Origin: Neodontobutis hainanensis
Lineage: Eukaryota > Chordata > Actinopteri > Gobiiformes > Odontobutidae
Direction: 5' to 3'
NCBI GenBank assembly: GCA_024349245.1
Contig: JALDNG010000093.1
Span: forward strand, 540,001 to 604,000
Length of the DNA: 64,000 bases
Shown here: in pieces, positions 1 through 13,400 of the stretch
Numbering within the stretch: position 1 is the first letter of the stretch
How the letters are laid out: each line of letters opens with the position of its first letter
Translations under genes and position numbers: made by a program
Notes under the pieces: generated by a model
Told to the model about the DNA's origin: nothing
The model's input: only the letters and a program-made list of their open reading frames with translations
The model's database searches: none

Positions 1-2004
1 ATTATTGTTAAATTGTTAGTACAATTCATGGAGTGCATTAGGAATAAGATATGGTAGATTAAAAGAAAAACGAGCCAAATAAACTATGTAACATATTAGC
101 CACAATGCACAGCAGCTAAATGAATGTAAATGTAAATGTAAATTATAAAAGATCTCACAAAAAGCAAAAGGAGGAGGTTTTTTTCAGGTCTTTTTAAAAG
201 TATGCCACAAATACAAATGTAAGATAATAGTGATTTTATTTTTGAAGTAGTCCCTTGTTTGAAAAAAGATTATTGTATAGCCACAGTAAAAAACTAATTC
301 ATGCACCGTAGTTCACTTTAGAAGCTGAGGGTGTCCAATCTGGTAGCAGTGATGCCAGATGCAGCTGCTGACAAGAATGCAGTCTATTTACTGGATTTTA
401 CGACCACAGTCAAGAAGTCCAGTCATTATCTAGAACCTTTCTTTCTCTGTTTCTCCTTTCTGCTGTGGGAACACAAGAGAATCACTGTCAGACAGGTTGA
501 ACTTGAACAAGCAGCAGCACTTCAACATTAAAAATATATGCTTGTGCCACAGATGCAATTTTGTTTTGGTTAATTGGAAAATTAATTCAACTGTTGCTCC
601 ATTTAGAAGTTCATAAGTAAAAATATGTCCTTGCTTTGTCAGGTGTCTTTTCTTGAAACATCAGTTTACATTCAACTCATCAAATGTTATATCTATTAAA
701 GACTATATGCAGTTAACCCACTAAACACAGAATACATAAAATAGTCCATTTATGTTTTTCTGTGTAATTTACCACTGGACTGCATAAACAGAATAATTCT
801 TATTCATTGTTGTTGGTGCAAATTAATGAAAAATAAAGAGACTTTATTATTGGTTATTGAGCAGATAGTGTTGGAGCTCAAAAAAGAGAACTTGACACTT
901 CCTGAAGAATAACGTCCAGGAGATGAGAAACTTTAGAACAGAGGCCAGACTGGTGTTTGACTGCTGCTGGTTAAAAGACAGTGGCTCTAAACACATATGG
1001 GTCTGGTCAGAGGCAAGGAAATACTCAAAAGCACTGTTGACTTACAGTTAATCAAGTAGTCGTGCTCAAGTAAAGAGTACGAAAGAAGTGAGGGAAACAT
1101 GTACTCAAACTACATGTGTGTTGTTAACATTCATACTTCCCAGAATTACATCCCGGAGTCTTTTCTCCTCCATCAGTCATGTCTGTATGTGAATTTGTGA
1201 ATCAGAACTATCCATAGTAAATAAATGTGTTCTACAGCAAAGAGATCAAGTTACAAGTCAAAGTTTTCTCATGAGTTTTGTTGAGGGAAGACAGATTGAG
1301 CTGGTATCATTATAACACATTTTCTCTGGACAGCCCTGCAGCTGAGGCAGGGTACCTTCCTCTTTTAAAGCGATGGTCTCCAAAACTCATCTGTCTGCTT
1401 ATCAACATGTAGCCTAGATACAGCAGAGTTAAAAGTCCCGCCTTTCTCAAATACCACGTTCCTGGTGGTTTCTGGTTTGTTCATGGTCGTGTGTGATTGA
1501 CTGGGTCCGAGTAAAGCTCTGGTTTGCGGCAAGAGCAGCTCTGTCTTACTGACACTGCAGCGAGAGATGAGCTGCCTTCTGCTGCAGCCAGGTCTGTCAC
1601 TCTGTCTTCATGTGTTTTTAAGGTAGTAATTGCTTTATATCTGGGTGAGGTACAAACATTCTTTGAACAGAGGAGGTGGCCTCCGATTCATGTTGCCTAG
1701 TATTTAGGTGAAACCTAAAACAAAAGAGTTGCACTCTAGAACAACAACACCGCCTCAATGGAGCAGTGTTACTAACAACTCTCCTGAGCCTTAACAACTC
1801 TCACATCAGGAGTCACACTTCCCTTTCATAGCCAACGACTGTGAGACCAGAACAGTCTGGTTTGGTTTTATCTTAAAGTCCTCCCTCTAGAGATATAAAC
1901 TCAGCTCCGTCACCAGTTGAACTCAGAATTGATCAAATCTCTTGGAATTATAGACAAACCTTCACCTTGAAAACTGAGTCCAGATGCTTTTACTTAAATC
2001 TTTT
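1..2004. other. Intergenic AT-rich DNA
   Basis: I see no gene here. A short tail-like stretch at about 112-143, AGCTAAATGAATGTAAATG and onward, looks like the worn 3' end of the SINE/L2 tail found elsewhere in the window. Short open frames carry no recognisable domain. Confidence 0.6.
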
Positions 2005-3233
2005 TTTTAAGGTGACCTGGATGACTGAGAACCTTCACAGACAACATAGATAACATATCAAATGTTGAAAGTGAGACATTTTTAAATGTAATGCCTGATA
2101 TTGGCTTATTTTTGATTTCATGAGAGCTACACATTCCAAAAATGTTAGGACAGGTAGCAATAAGAGGCCGAAAAAGTGAAATGTACATAAGGAACAGCAT
2201 TAGGACCAATTTTAAACTTATTAGGTCAATGCAACATGTTTGGGTTTAAAAAGAGTCTCTCAGAAGTCAAGATGGGCTTTCCTCCAATGCTGCGGCAAAA
2301 AATAGTGGAGCAATATCAGAAAAAAGATTCTCAGAGAAAAATTGCAAAGAGTTTGAAGTTATTATCATTTACAGTGAATAATATCATCCAAAGATTCAGA
2401 GAATCTAGAACAATCTCTGTGAGTAAGGGTCAAGGCCAGAAAACCAGACTGGATGCCTGTGATCTTCGGGCCTTTAAACGACACTGCATCACAAACATGA
2501 ATGTACTGTAATGGAAGTCACAAAATGGGCTCAGGAATACTTTCAGAAAACATTGTTGGTGAACACAATCCACCGGGCCATTCTATAGTTTAAAAAAAAA
2601 GCCATATCTAAACATGATCCAGAAGTGCAGGCGTTTTCTCTGGAGCCAAGGCTCATTTAAAATGGACTGTGGCAAAGTGGAAAACTGTTCTGTGGTCAGA
2701 CAAATCAAAATTTGAAGTTCTTTTTGAAATACTGGGATGCCATGTCATCTGGACTAAAGAGGACAAGGACAACCCAAGTTTTCATGAGCGCTCAGTTCAG
2801 AAGCCTCATCTCTGATGGGATGGCAGCATGAGTGAGTGTGGCATGAGCAGCTTACACATCTGGAAAGGCACCATCAAACCTGAAAGGTTTATCCAAGATA
2901 TGCTCCCATCCAGACATTGTCTCAGGGAAGACCTTCATTTTCCAACATGACAATGCCAGACCACGCCCTGCATCATTTACAACATCATGTCTGCGCAGAA
3001 GAAGGATCCGGTTCTGAAATGGCCAGATCTTTCACCCTCAGAAAACATTTGGTGCATCATAAAGAGGAAGATGCATCAAAGAAGACCTAAGACAGTTGTA
3101 TTAGACAAGAATGGGACAACATTCCTAAACTTGAGCAGCTTGTCTCCTCAGTCCCAGACATTTGCAGACTGTTATAAAAAGAAGAGGTAAACATGGACTT
3201 GTCCCAACTTTTTCTTTTTTGAGTTGAGTTGTG

Positions 3234-3236
<3 letters not shown>
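2005..3236 (+). mobile_element. Degenerate Tc1-like DNA transposon
   Basis: This is a relic of a Tc1/mariner cut-and-paste transposon of the fish type. The recognisable part starts near 2129 with an end-like sequence (ACACATTCCAAAAATGTTAG) and finishes near 3225 with a related inverted sequence around GTCCCAACTTTTTC. The outer left limit is uncertain because family-like sequence seems to begin near 2005. A transposase pseudogene lies at 2236-3190. The right end runs straight into a (TA)n tract, and TA is the Tc1 target. Confidence 0.8.
2236..3190 (+). pseudogene. Tc1-like transposase pseudogene
   Basis: In an active element this protein binds the terminal repeats and cuts them with a DDE catalytic triad. 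The first segment (2236-2511) keeps the helix-turn-helix region, with QRKIAKSLK and NIIQRFRES. A middle segment near 2640-2780 reads in another frame as KWKTVLWSDKSKFEVLF, with the first catalytic Asp. Near 2940-2970 FQHDNARPRPAS retains the second Asp. The last segment (2987-3190) has DLSPSENIWCIIKRKM with the catalytic Glu. The segments lie in different frames and are split by stops, so the gene is dead although all three catalytic positions are still visible. Family assignment is secure; the subfamily is not. Confidence 0.85.

Positions 3237-3295
<59 letters not shown>
3236..3295. repeat. (TA)n microsatellite
   Basis: About 60 bases of pure TA at the right end of the Tc1 relic. Open frames across it (YIYIYI) are artefacts of the repeat. 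Confidence 0.97.
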
Positions 3296-3296
<1 letters not shown>

Positions 3297-6200
3297 TTTA
3301 CTGGCATTTTGCTTTCGATTTTTTTCTGCTTCTGTCTGACACACACACATAATGTGGCTTTCCTTGAAGACAAAGTAACCTGAAGACGCTTCTGTGCCCG
3401 TGTATTTATAACCTCCAGTTGCGCTAATACCCAGGTGTGAGTGATCAATCTACATCACCAACAGAGGTTAATTAGGACAATTCTTGGTGGGTTTGACACA
3501 CATGCTTCACAAACGGTCACACTAAGGGTTTTTAACTGTAATCTGTAATGTAATCTGTAATATGATCTTCACAAGGCGAGAAGAGAAGAAGAAGGCCAAA
3601 AGCGTACAGTGCCACTTTGGGGATGGCTGAACCTGGGGTCCCAAGCTGTCCTGATCTAGTGGTCCACTTTCTAAAAGGTGGAGCTAAACAGACTATTTCA
3701 AGAAAAAACATGCTTACGGTTCTTTTCAGAAACAAAGCCACTATTTAATATCAGCAGCGTCGCCCTCTTATTGCTATTGCTTCATGAATTAAAACATTGC
3801 ATTTATTGTCTACACTGCATTAAACAAGACCAGAACTTGGGACATCCAATAGTGACTCCCCAAATCATAGGAAATTGGTCCAACTTTATAAATGTAATGT
3901 TCATTAAGGCAGAAACATGCATACATAAAGAAACATACGTCCAGGCTCTTGCATGACCACACCAGGATTTACTCTGTTCTTTAGAGTGATTATTGGGAAC
4001 ATGTCTTTGTTTGGAAAGTTCTCTTCAAATATGATTTGTAGCTCATGTAGAAAGACAACTTTTGTTGTACTTAGTTGACCCACAGTGGAAAGGGTTATAA
4101 CCAAATAACCTTTCTGTGAGGTTGGGGAGTGCTAACTACTCTGCCACCGTGCACCTCCTATTATTATTGTATTTTTTCCATTTTGTTGCTACTAGTTAGA
4201 AACATCAGTAGGAAGTGGCCATAAACAGAGTTTTGCTGACTCTTGCTGCAGGTTGGTCCCTGGAGAGTAGTCTTTCTGGCTCAGTCCAGGAATGCAGCTC
4301 CGAGGCTCCCTTTTTCTGTCTCAAGTTCGTGCCCCCTCCCCACTCCACACACACCTACTGCTTTTTTTACCACCTCGGACCCCCGCCTCCACCACACTGC
4401 CCCCTCGGCCTCTGTCAGTCTGCTGCGGTGTCTTTTTGTTTCCCAGGTTGGACTTTTGCAGTTGAACTTGAGACAGACAGACAGCTTGTAAAGAGTTACT
4501 AGTCTGGCCCCTGTCTGGTCTGGAATGACCAGGGGGGTCGAGGGGCCGCGGGGGGAGAGTATGCTCGGACAACACAACACAAATAATGTTTAGTATCTTG
4601 AAAAACAGTGGTTATAATAGACTAGTTATACCGGTGATTTCACATTTTTAACTGACTTAAGGTTTTAATATATGGACACTTTTAGTCATGTGTTCATTTC
4701 CTCGACCTGCCCTTTAGCTCAAAGTGCAGAAGCCCATTGAGCTGCAGAGATTGAACGGAGATTGTGTGCTTGTTTGTGTGAGTGTTTTAACGAGCCGGGC
4801 AGAAAAGGAAACAACTGTATACAGGCTCTACAGCCAGACGATCCCCCAACAAAGCCTGTCTGTGTGTGGTGCTGATGGACAGTGGGTGAAAGGGGCTGAA
4901 TGACATCATAGAGAGTCATAAATGTGGCCTAGACTCCATTCAGGTGCTCACTCACTATATTGTTTTATGATACTGCATGTGTTTTTGGGAAATAAAACAA
5001 TGTCACTCATGAAATATTTTCAATTCCCAAAAACTGAGTCTATTTGAGGTGTATTTAGGGTGACATTATTTCCAAACCAACAAAACAAGACGTGTAAAAG
5101 CTAAACTATACTTTAATTAAGTTAAAAGGCCATCCTAATTTCTTTCTTTTTTTTCTCAGTTTTCTACAAATAGTTATTCCGGTTCCTGTCAATTCCAGTG
5201 GGATTTCCCAGAGGAGAAGCAAATGGAAACAAATTCATCTACCTCTGAATGGTATTGGACATCCATGACACCAATCAGAATTAAGGGCGGTTACAACATT
5301 TGCTGATTAAACTGCCTCTGGAACAAAACAATCTAAAAACACACAACACAATCAGAGAAACAAAGCATCAAATAATTTTAAATAAAGATTCAAGATTGGT
5401 CATGTAGAAAGAATTACATTTTTTGTAATTAATTTTATTTATTTTTGATCACATGACTGCTGTTATTGAGTTAGTGTTATTCTTTTGTGGTGGTCTGTGA
5501 GTGTTTTTTAAATAAAAAACTACTTTTTGAAACAGATTGTATAATGGACTGCCTAGAGCTGATTGGACAATTACATCTTAACCTCTGAACCAAACAGTTT
5601 TAGAATATAATTCCCATACTCTGTTGGATAATATAATATAATCCATATAATCATATAAAATTCATTCTCATTGGACCCGTTTACATCAGAACTTTAGTTT
5701 CTGTGGCGTTGCTCCTATCTCCTTCTCCAAAGTGGCAGTGTGCTGTCAACAATGACAATCAATTACAAAACAATCTATTCATCTAAGAGAACCACATTTA
5801 CAATTACCAAACCTTTTATATTTGATTAGAAAAGAGAGTTGGAGACACGGGGCAGGAGCTCCTTAAAGGGAGTGTCCCAATAAAATGTGAATATCCTATA
5901 TAGTCACTCTAGTTTATTGCTGTTAGTTGGTAGCAGACTATGAAATATTAAACCTGGTAGAGTCCTGATAACAGAGCCGCGGAGGCGTTAATCTGACGAC
6001 TGTCTGTACACAGTTCATATAAATACTTTTCTCTATGGAGAGTGCATTCTCAGGGGCTTGTGTTTTTATTGGTAACTAAGTCTATGGCGATTTTATTTTC
6101 TATTTATTTCAGATCAGGTTTAAGACAAAATGCTCTTTCTGCAAATAGCTCAATATGAAAAAGTACTGCATTCAATCAAAACTTAGAAATGTGAAAATGT

Positions 6201-6399
6201 GGAAGGGTGGACACTGGCAGATGGGAGCGTTACAGAAGTGCCGCGCTGCAGGTTTTACAACCAGGCTTCCATCTGACAGCTGCTGCTCAAAAACAGTTAT
6301 ACTTTAAATACACATTTGCAAAAGATTGTGTTTCATGTTCATACTTTATATTAAAGAAATGTATTTGGAATGGTTAATAATAAATCACACATCAAATTC
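3296..6399. other. Intergenic DNA with repeat scraps
   Basis: No gene recognised. 3590-3900 resembles the dispersed family also seen at 47390-47830: both have CTGGGG(T/C)(T)CCCAAGC followed downstream by a TTTAT(T/C)GTCTACA(C/T)TGC block. 4126-4158 is a scrap of the SINE-like element found whole at 16925-17297. 4320-4560 is C/G-skewed, giving long but uninformative open frames on both strands. Confidence 0.55.
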
Positions 6400-6530
6400 A
6401 ACTGGTTTGTTTATTTATTTTTATCTATATAGCACTTTTCCAGCTAGTAGCCACTCCAAGCGCTTTACCAGTGTTACAGCTGACCACTGGAGACAAGGTG
6501 GGCTAACTGTAACACTGGTAAACACTTAGG
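6400..6530. repeat. Dispersed fish repeat fragment
   Basis: Contains TATATAGCACTTTTCCAGC, CCAAGCGCTTTACCAG and the phrases ACCACTGGAGACAAGGTGGG and GTAACACTGGT, which also occur in the SINEs at 16694 and 52241. It is a short mosaic scrap without intact ends. Confidence 0.55.
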
Positions 6531-7439
6531 AACTTGTAGGCTGTAGCTTCCTCTGTGCGAGTAAGAATGTTAACTCTGGATATGAATAGGAGTGTAAAGT
6601 AAACATAAAGATCTGTGTAAACTAACTCTGTTCTGAGCTAAAAACAAACTCAAAACAAAGCCTGGTAGCTTTATCACTTCATGAGTTCATTAAATGTCCA
6701 AAAATGTACTTGCGGCTGACGCCGAAGTCATGTGTAACATTTTACAGCTGTCTCCACAGTTCTTATCACGGCGAGGGGTCTCCAGGTTGTTTAACGTAGA
6801 GGGGGAGGTGTGGACATTTTGAGTTTTCATTTACAGTAAACATATGTAGCGTAGATATCTTTTATAACACACTGGGACTTTGCCATTAACAATCTCTAAA
6901 CTAGTGTATATTATAGGTCCTTTTCTTGTTTTATATTTATTACACAGATACATTACCAAGAAATTACAAAATGTACATATATTGTACAAAAATTTGCTTT
7001 TGTCTCGACCTGACTGCAGTTTGTCATTGTAACCGACTTGAGTGGCACTTTGGAGAAGGTGTCCTCTTCACAAATAGTGGTCGATAAATGTATTCTTGAG
7101 CTCCTCCCATCTTACCTCTGCACATACATGCGTAAAAAACAACAACAGTAGGCATTGTGCTCAGAAGAACATACTGATGGTGGTTAGAGTCAGAAGAGTT
7201 GGGTAAGGCAGTATTGCAGTAGCTGCCCCTTGTGCATGGACTGAACTGCAAAAGGACCTAAATCTATCTGAACTTGTAACTTTAGGAGAATTTACATCAA
7301 TATGAGCTTGGAAAATGTAATTGTTTTTAAACCTGCACACATTGATTTTTTTGTTATTTGTGTTTTTGTTAATGTCTGTATTTGTCTGAAACTGTGTGTA
7401 TAGCTGTTTATAAAATAAAATAAAAATAAATAAAACACC

Positions 7440-7700
7440 AGATACTGTGTTTTCTGGGCCTCCTGGACCGCCCAATTAAACTGCACATTTTAGAGTGGCC
7501 TTTTATTGTTACCTGCACAGGCACATCTGTGCAATAATTGTCTTGATATGCCACACCTGTGAGGTGGATGGATTATCTTGGCAAGAGAAAAGTGCTCACT
7601 AGCTCAGGTTTGGACAGATTTGTGAACAATATTTGAGAGAAATAGGCCTTTTGTGTTCACAGAAAAAGTCTTAGATCTTTAAGTTTATCTTGTGAAAAAC
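7440..7700 (+). repeat. Unclassified dispersed repeat
   Basis: The block with CTTGATATGCCACACCTG, GAGGTGGATGGATTATCTTG and TTTGAGAGAAATAGGCC matches, from memory, a widespread fish interspersed repeat. I cannot assign its class. No coding signal. Confidence 0.5.
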
Positions 7701-8265
7701 AAAACTGTTGCTTTTAAATTTTGTTGAGTATAGCAACAAAACAGACACAGACTAAAGGAAAATTCAGTCTCAATACAAACACTTCTTCCTTTACCATTCT
7801 GATGATGGAGTTTTTTCCACCTTTATTTAGACAATTTTGGCTTTATCGCCAGACTCTACAATGTACCCTTCAAGAAGGAATTTTATGAGCTATAAAGATT
7901 TAAAGTACAGCTAATATTCAAAGAAATTACATTTTTGGCTTTGAAAATAAATTGTTTCCCAGTAAAATATATAAATGAACCAGAAACATTATGTGACACC
8001 TCAAATATTAACCATAAAATCATAATAAATAAGAGCCTCATTTCCACATCTTCAGATGAAATGTTTGTAGAGACAAAGTGCCCCTGGTTTAACAGATACT
8101 CAGCACAAATAACTTTTATTATGAATTTTGACGATTTTAATATTATTATAATTTTTTTTTTTAAATATAGTATGTTTACACACTGGGCAGGTTTATCCAT
8201 GTTTATGCCTATAATTTCAAACTAAAGACATGATGGCTATTACGCTTTAAGTGTATCAGTATGAA

Positions 8266-8508
8266 CCCTCCTGTTATGTTGCAAGTCAAATTGACCCATT
8301 TTAGACTCTCCTGGGGTTAAATATGGTTCGTAACATATGACAATAGAGTTTTTGTACTCCCCATACACAGGTATGTTACACACATGATGTTTTGGGTCAG
8401 TGTTTGCACTTTTTTGTTTATTCTTTAAGCATCAGATGCAAAGAATAATTTCCTCCTTTTTATTAAATGTAGTGAAGATGAAAATAAATCTAAATAAAAT
8501 GAATATAT

Positions 8509-8558
<50 letters not shown>

Positions 8559-8597
8559 CATAATGGTTACTCCTCACATTTAAACATAACAGAAGGG
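8266..8597. mobile_element. MITE with CCCTCCTGTTATG ends
   Basis: The left end reads CCCTCCTGTTATG and the right end is its near inverse, CATAACAGAAGGG (12 of 13 positions pair). The left end continues into GTCAAATTGACCCATTTTAG, a phrase typical of a common fish MITE. The interior has no coding capacity and includes a (TA)n/GTATA tract near 8510-8561. TTAA follows the right end but is not clear on the left, so a piggyBac-type target is possible but unproven. Confidence 0.65.
8510..8561. repeat. TA/GTATA microsatellite
   Basis: Imperfect TA tract interrupted by GTA, inside the MITE. Confidence 0.85.
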
Positions 8598-8909
8598 TTA
8601 ATACGAACTACGCTCACAATAGTCCCAAAAGGTTATGACTATTCATATTAGTCATTAAAAAAACATTTATACATTACAGAAATTATTATCTTTCAGTTTT
8701 GTAAAATGTATGCTCAGAACCATTACAGTCCCGGACCGTCAGGACATTTGGAGAGAGCTTCGTTTTATCCCCAGAGTCAGAACTAAACCTGGTGAGGCCA
8801 CATTTCAGTTTCCTGAAGAGAAAAACCAGGAAGACAACCAGCCTCAACTCTGACAATGTTCCAACATTCTCATTGTAATCTCTACCTACTCTTTAAGACA
8901 AATGACAAT

Positions 8910-9035
8910 GTTTTATTTATACTCCCCAGGTAACTTTAATTATAAATCTGCATATGTATTTTAAATTTTATTTTTGTAAAGCACTTTGAAGTACCCAGTG
9001 TACAAATTGTGAAAAAATAAATAAATATTCATTCA
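8910..9035 (+). repeat. LINE-like 3' tail fragment
   Basis: TTTTTGTAAAGCACTTTGAAGTACCC followed by AATAAATAAAT resembles the 3' end of L2-type fish LINEs. There is no ORF in front of it, so it would be a strongly 5'-truncated copy. Confidence 0.45.
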
Positions 9036-11818
9036 TTCATTCATGTTCCTTTGAGTTTCAAGGACTGTCTCTTTTTCCTTGTGCTGCAATGAAAACTTTA
9101 TTTTTGTTTCCTGATGATATATCACCGCTTTTCACCCCAATATAAAAGCGTATAACCATAACATTTTATCAAGTGTTCTGAAAGAGTTGATAAATAAGTT
9201 AAATTTGAATTAATGAATACATGTTGTTAAAAAGGATGTTGTTGTTTGTTTGCCTTCCATTTTGTTTTGGTTGGCACTATTGGGAGAGTAACCTGGAGGC
9301 AGGTGGACTGCTGGGTAAAGCTGCCCACATTTTCTGCCCTGGCATAAGGGGAAGTCTTAGCTAACAAGGACAATTAACTTACTAACATACTTTGTCAGCC
9401 TTAAAATGACTTTGAAAGACTTAATAGACCTCCCAAGTGACAAGGTATTTATTTGTATTTATGTGTATTTGTAACAACTTGCTTTTGTTTTGTCGAGATT
9501 CATGTAATTGTCATTTCCTGTAGTCAACCAAGAATTTGACAAGAACCATGTATAACTGCCCTACAAGAAAAATAAAGACGTCCGTTTTAGAGATAGCCAA
9601 TGTTGTAACTACTGAGCTACAGTACATAAAGCAGTTATCATATTTATTTAGCGAATAGTTTCTGTTTAAGTAATACATTAAAAGTATACACCAGTAAAAC
9701 ATATGCCAACATAGAAATGAATTGTGACAAAATGAAAACCAAAGTTGTCCCATAGTGGGTCCCTGTGGCACTCCCTCTATCACTAGTAAAGAACATATTC
9801 ATGGCTGCGGCCTCTCAGTCAGTGTTTGTTGTCAGAGAAGGACAGGTTTAGTGCTCAGTCTGCTCCAGTAGCTCCATAAAACATCTTTAAATGTAGAGTG
9901 AAAAGAGCAAATATTGACCTGAGGCTGGACTCATCCTCCTTTAACATGGATTTATGGTTCGGCACATCTAACACATGCTAATGGTTGAAGATTTGGGACA
10001 ATTCTGGACTTGGATTTAAAGTAGGCTTTCTTTAGCTTCCCTTTTCTGGGGTAAAATTGTAAAAGGCTACTGACATCTGTATATTAACTTAATTATTGAA
10101 AAATAAAATTACAACATTGCCTTTTAGGAATATATATATAAACTTCAAATATTGGGCCAGATGTTAACTTTATACAATAAAATTAAAAATTTCAAGAATA
10201 TTATCTCTGCATCAATAAAATGTGCATTTGGAGTGGAGGAGGTCATTACAGCTTTGTCAGTATGTTTTCTAGAATGCCATATTTATTATGGCTATTTGAA
10301 GAACACATTGCAGAGTCATAATGATAAACTGTCAAATAGATATCAGATAATTATCAGATCTATGACTATGTACCTGTTCACATAACTCATACAAATCTGG
10401 ATTTGAACGCATCTATCCTAGCTAATATAAATAAATGAAGCTGTGGAAGCAGAATAATGACAAGTCATTATTCTGCTCCATTATTCTAATGATGTTGGAG
10501 TTTAGTGTTTATTGAAAGAGACACAAAGTCTGGATTATTCAGAAAGGAGTTGGGCTTATATTAATACTAGGTTGGATTTTTGGAGGTGTTTTTTTCTTCT
10601 TCCAAAGGCCTGTAAAGAGCCACAAAATTAGCAGAGTGCACCACAGTTTCATTGCAGCGTTCTGAAGTGGGATGGGAGGTACACCCAGTGATTAGCTGAC
10701 ATATACTGTACCTCACTCAGATCTCCCATAGGCCTATAGGCCACAACACCAACATTGTGCTTAGTGGATTTATAATTGTTTTTCTCAATGGCCGTCGAAT
10801 TTTTTAAATTGTTCTACATTTCTCTAAAGGAAAAGTGCATCTGTCACAACAGTTTAGCGGTGCGTCCAAACTCCACACTCTCATAAGCCTGAGCACACCT
10901 TCTTTGGTCCTTCAATAGGTGCATGTGATTGCATTACAGAACACAGCACCAGTCTGAAAAAAATAAACAGTGAGGGAATGTTCCAACTGCAGATATTCAC
11001 CAAAAACATTTAGTATTTTACAGTTTGTTAAACAGTTTTTTTATTTTTTATTCTGTCACTTTGTGCCAACAAATGTGGTATATGTATCACTAAGGTCACA
11101 TACTCACTGACAAACACTAGAAAGCTTCAATAACAGTACATCAAGAGATTTTCAACGTAAAATGTGTCCACTCAAAAGCGTCTGATCCTGGTCCGTATGC
11201 TCGTAAACTCCCCACCTCCAGCAGGAAGTCTCCGACTGGTAACGCTTTAAAAATGGCGTGTTCACAAACTATTTACAAAATGTTTTGTCACGTAAAGCAT
11301 AAAGCAAATACCTGAAAGGCTCATCTATCTTTTACGTTACATACATATTTGGATTCGGGCAGAGCCTTTATGCCCATACTCTGTATTCTTTTGGTCCATA
11401 CTTTGGACCTTATTCCCAAAGCTAACAAAGTGGGAGACAATGGAACTGAGTGACTGTGCAAGTAGGTCAGAAATGCCACTTCACTGGCAGAATGAGAGAA
11501 ACTACTTTCTCTTCCTCAAGACGTGATACATTCAAAAGCCAATGCCGTTTTCACCTCTTTCTTCAAATATACATAATCTTCTTCTTATAACTAATATAAA
11601 CTTATAGTTTGCTAAAATATTTGACTTCATCAGTTGCAAACAGATTTGAAAACTGACAGTTGTGAGGCTGGTAACGCTCAAACTGAAGAAAATCAACTCA
11701 TGAGTTCTACAATTTCATTTGACCCAAACATGAGAAAAATTTTACTATTTAGCCAAATCAAAAGAGAAAAGCTGTCATTTGCACACTACACATCAATACA
11801 GATCCTTAAAAGGCACGT
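9036..11818. other. Intergenic DNA
   Basis: No gene recognised. AT-rich with only short open frames that lack domains. Contains the perfect palindrome at 10448-10477. Confidence 0.55.
10448..10477. repeat. Perfect 14-bp inverted repeat
   Basis: AGCAGAATAATGAC, then AA, then GTCATTATTCTGCT. The arms pair perfectly with a 2-base spacer. No transposon ends or gene are associated. Confidence 0.85.
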
Positions 11819-11985
11819 GCCTCAGTGACTCACCTGGCAGAGTGTGTACCATTTGCTTAAGTCCCGGGCTGAATTTCTGTTCGGAGCATTTGCCTCTGTC
11901 ATTCCCCTCTCTATCACCTCTCTTGTCTGTCTACTATTCTATAAAATAAAGGCAAAAAACACCCCAAAAAAATTATTCTAAAAAA
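11819..11985 (+). mobile_element. tRNA-headed SINE
   Basis: The head GTGACTCACCTGGCAGAGTG resembles a pol III box A region. A box B-like region follows (CCGGGCTGAATTTCTG, degraded). The body CATTCCCCTCTCTATCACCT and the tail ATAAAATAAAGGCAAAAAAC, ending in A-rich sequence, match a common fish SINE. It shares GTGTGTACCATTTGCTT with the copy at 24119. No protein. Confidence 0.7.
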
Positions 11986-12894
11986 AGTAAAAAGTCAAAA
12001 ATGTTGCGTGCATGAGCTATATTTGAGTTTTTACTAACATTTAAATTAAAGCTTAGTTAAATGCTCATAAATGATGTATAATAAAAGAGTCAGTCCGTGA
12101 ACAGTAGTGTTACTATTCCAAAGCACAGGAACACAACAAATTTGAAAAACTTCATCAAAAGCCCACATGAATACAGCATCGGCATGGCAATGAGAAGCAG
12201 ATGTGTGTGTGTGATCAGCTGACCTCAGTCACTTCCTGCTCAGACCGCCATGTTGTTTGTTGCTCTCGTAAAAGTGTGTTAAAAGAAGAGCAGACTTCCA
12301 CCTGGGTGGTTCAGCAGCAGCACCATGACGCCCGTCTGTTTATGGCTCGGGACTCGCCTTTCTGCTTTTTTTTTTTTTTTTCCTTACCCCTGTGCAGCTG
12401 TTAAACTAGTGCTCGTTCAGGGACCTGGACAAGAGTAGACCACGGCAGCAGCAGGATTTTACGTTTTCATACAGAACTCCTGATGCAAAGTTTTTAAAAA
12501 TACAAATACAATGCAATATTACTTAATATTTGTATTTGTGCAACACTGTCATTTATGATTATATAAAATGTATCTGCTGGCCAATTCTGATCTACATACA
12601 TTTATAATATTTTGGTCGGCTGGTGACCCACATTTCAAAGGACCAAATAATTCTAGAACTAAATATACATGTGCTGATGGAGTTTGGATGGAGTTTTATG
12701 GCTGTAGATATGATCTTGTTGCTAATGCTGATTGACCAAATGCAGACTCATTTGTACTGTCCACTATGGCGCTACATTTATCTATAATTTTACAATATGG
12801 CCACTGCAACTGAACTGCTTAATAAACTTTAAAATTACAAAAACTACTAAAATATACATAAGTCAAAAGAGACTGTGACTAAAAACTAGAGCTG

Positions 12895-13060
12895 AACACT
12901 GCAGTTAATTGGACGATAGAGAATCCTCACTCGGAACAGAAAAAAAAAAGAAAACAATATTTCCTCAAATGAATCTTGTTTTTTTCTTTTGTCGCAAGAA
13001 TGCTAAATGTAATACCTTTGAAAAGGAAGCCTGAGTTGACTAGCAACAGCTGTGGCTTTT
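12895..13060 (+). repeat. Dispersed repeat family A, copy
   Basis: Starts with AATTGGACGATAGAGAATCC and ends near ACTAGCAACAGCTGTGG. The same two blocks, about 130-150 bases apart, occur at 47565-47735. The first block also occurs inverted at 16056-16085 and, diverged, near 26310. Non-coding and probably a MITE; its ends are not defined. Confidence 0.55.
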
Positions 13061-13189
13061 TTTTAGATTAGGAGTTTTTCTGCTCTCATGTCCGACAGAT
13101 ACACAATTTGTGTGGCACTTCTGTGACGGCACTAACCTTGCTCTGCAGCTGGAGACTTGTGAGATTTGGGATTTTACAAATTTAGGAAA

Positions 13190-13400
13190 ATCCATCTTGA
13201 ACTGCTCCAAGTGCCGGTGTGTCCAATGAGGTGGCAGCTCAGACAGGTCTGTGTGTTTTTTAGGTTTAAATATGTAGCAACAGTTTTAGCATTACTGATT
13301 GGATAAAATTGCGGTTGAGAAATCCAATCCCCTCCACATGTTCATTTACAGTCTGCTCTTTTGCTTTCAACGGGAGCGCTCCCTCTTGACTGAACCAAGC
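13190..13400. repeat. Dispersed repeat family B, copy 1
   Basis: About 200 bases similar to 24890-25120. Shared landmarks are GTGTCCA followed by GTGGCAGC and GACAGGTCTG; TAGCA(A/G)CAGTTTTA; GA(T/C)TGGATAAAA(T/C)TGC(G/A)GTTGA; and TTTCA(A/G)(C/T)GGGAGC(G/C)CTCC. Order and spacing are kept. I do not recognise the family. Confidence 0.6.

Noticed and set aside
2236..3190. Active Tc1 transposase
   Set aside because: Motifs are in different frames and separated by stops, although the catalytic acidic residues can still be seen.
3087..3448. YIYIYI-rich proteins at 3087-3448, 51365-51757 and 53138-53399
   Set aside because: They are translations of (TA)n tracts.
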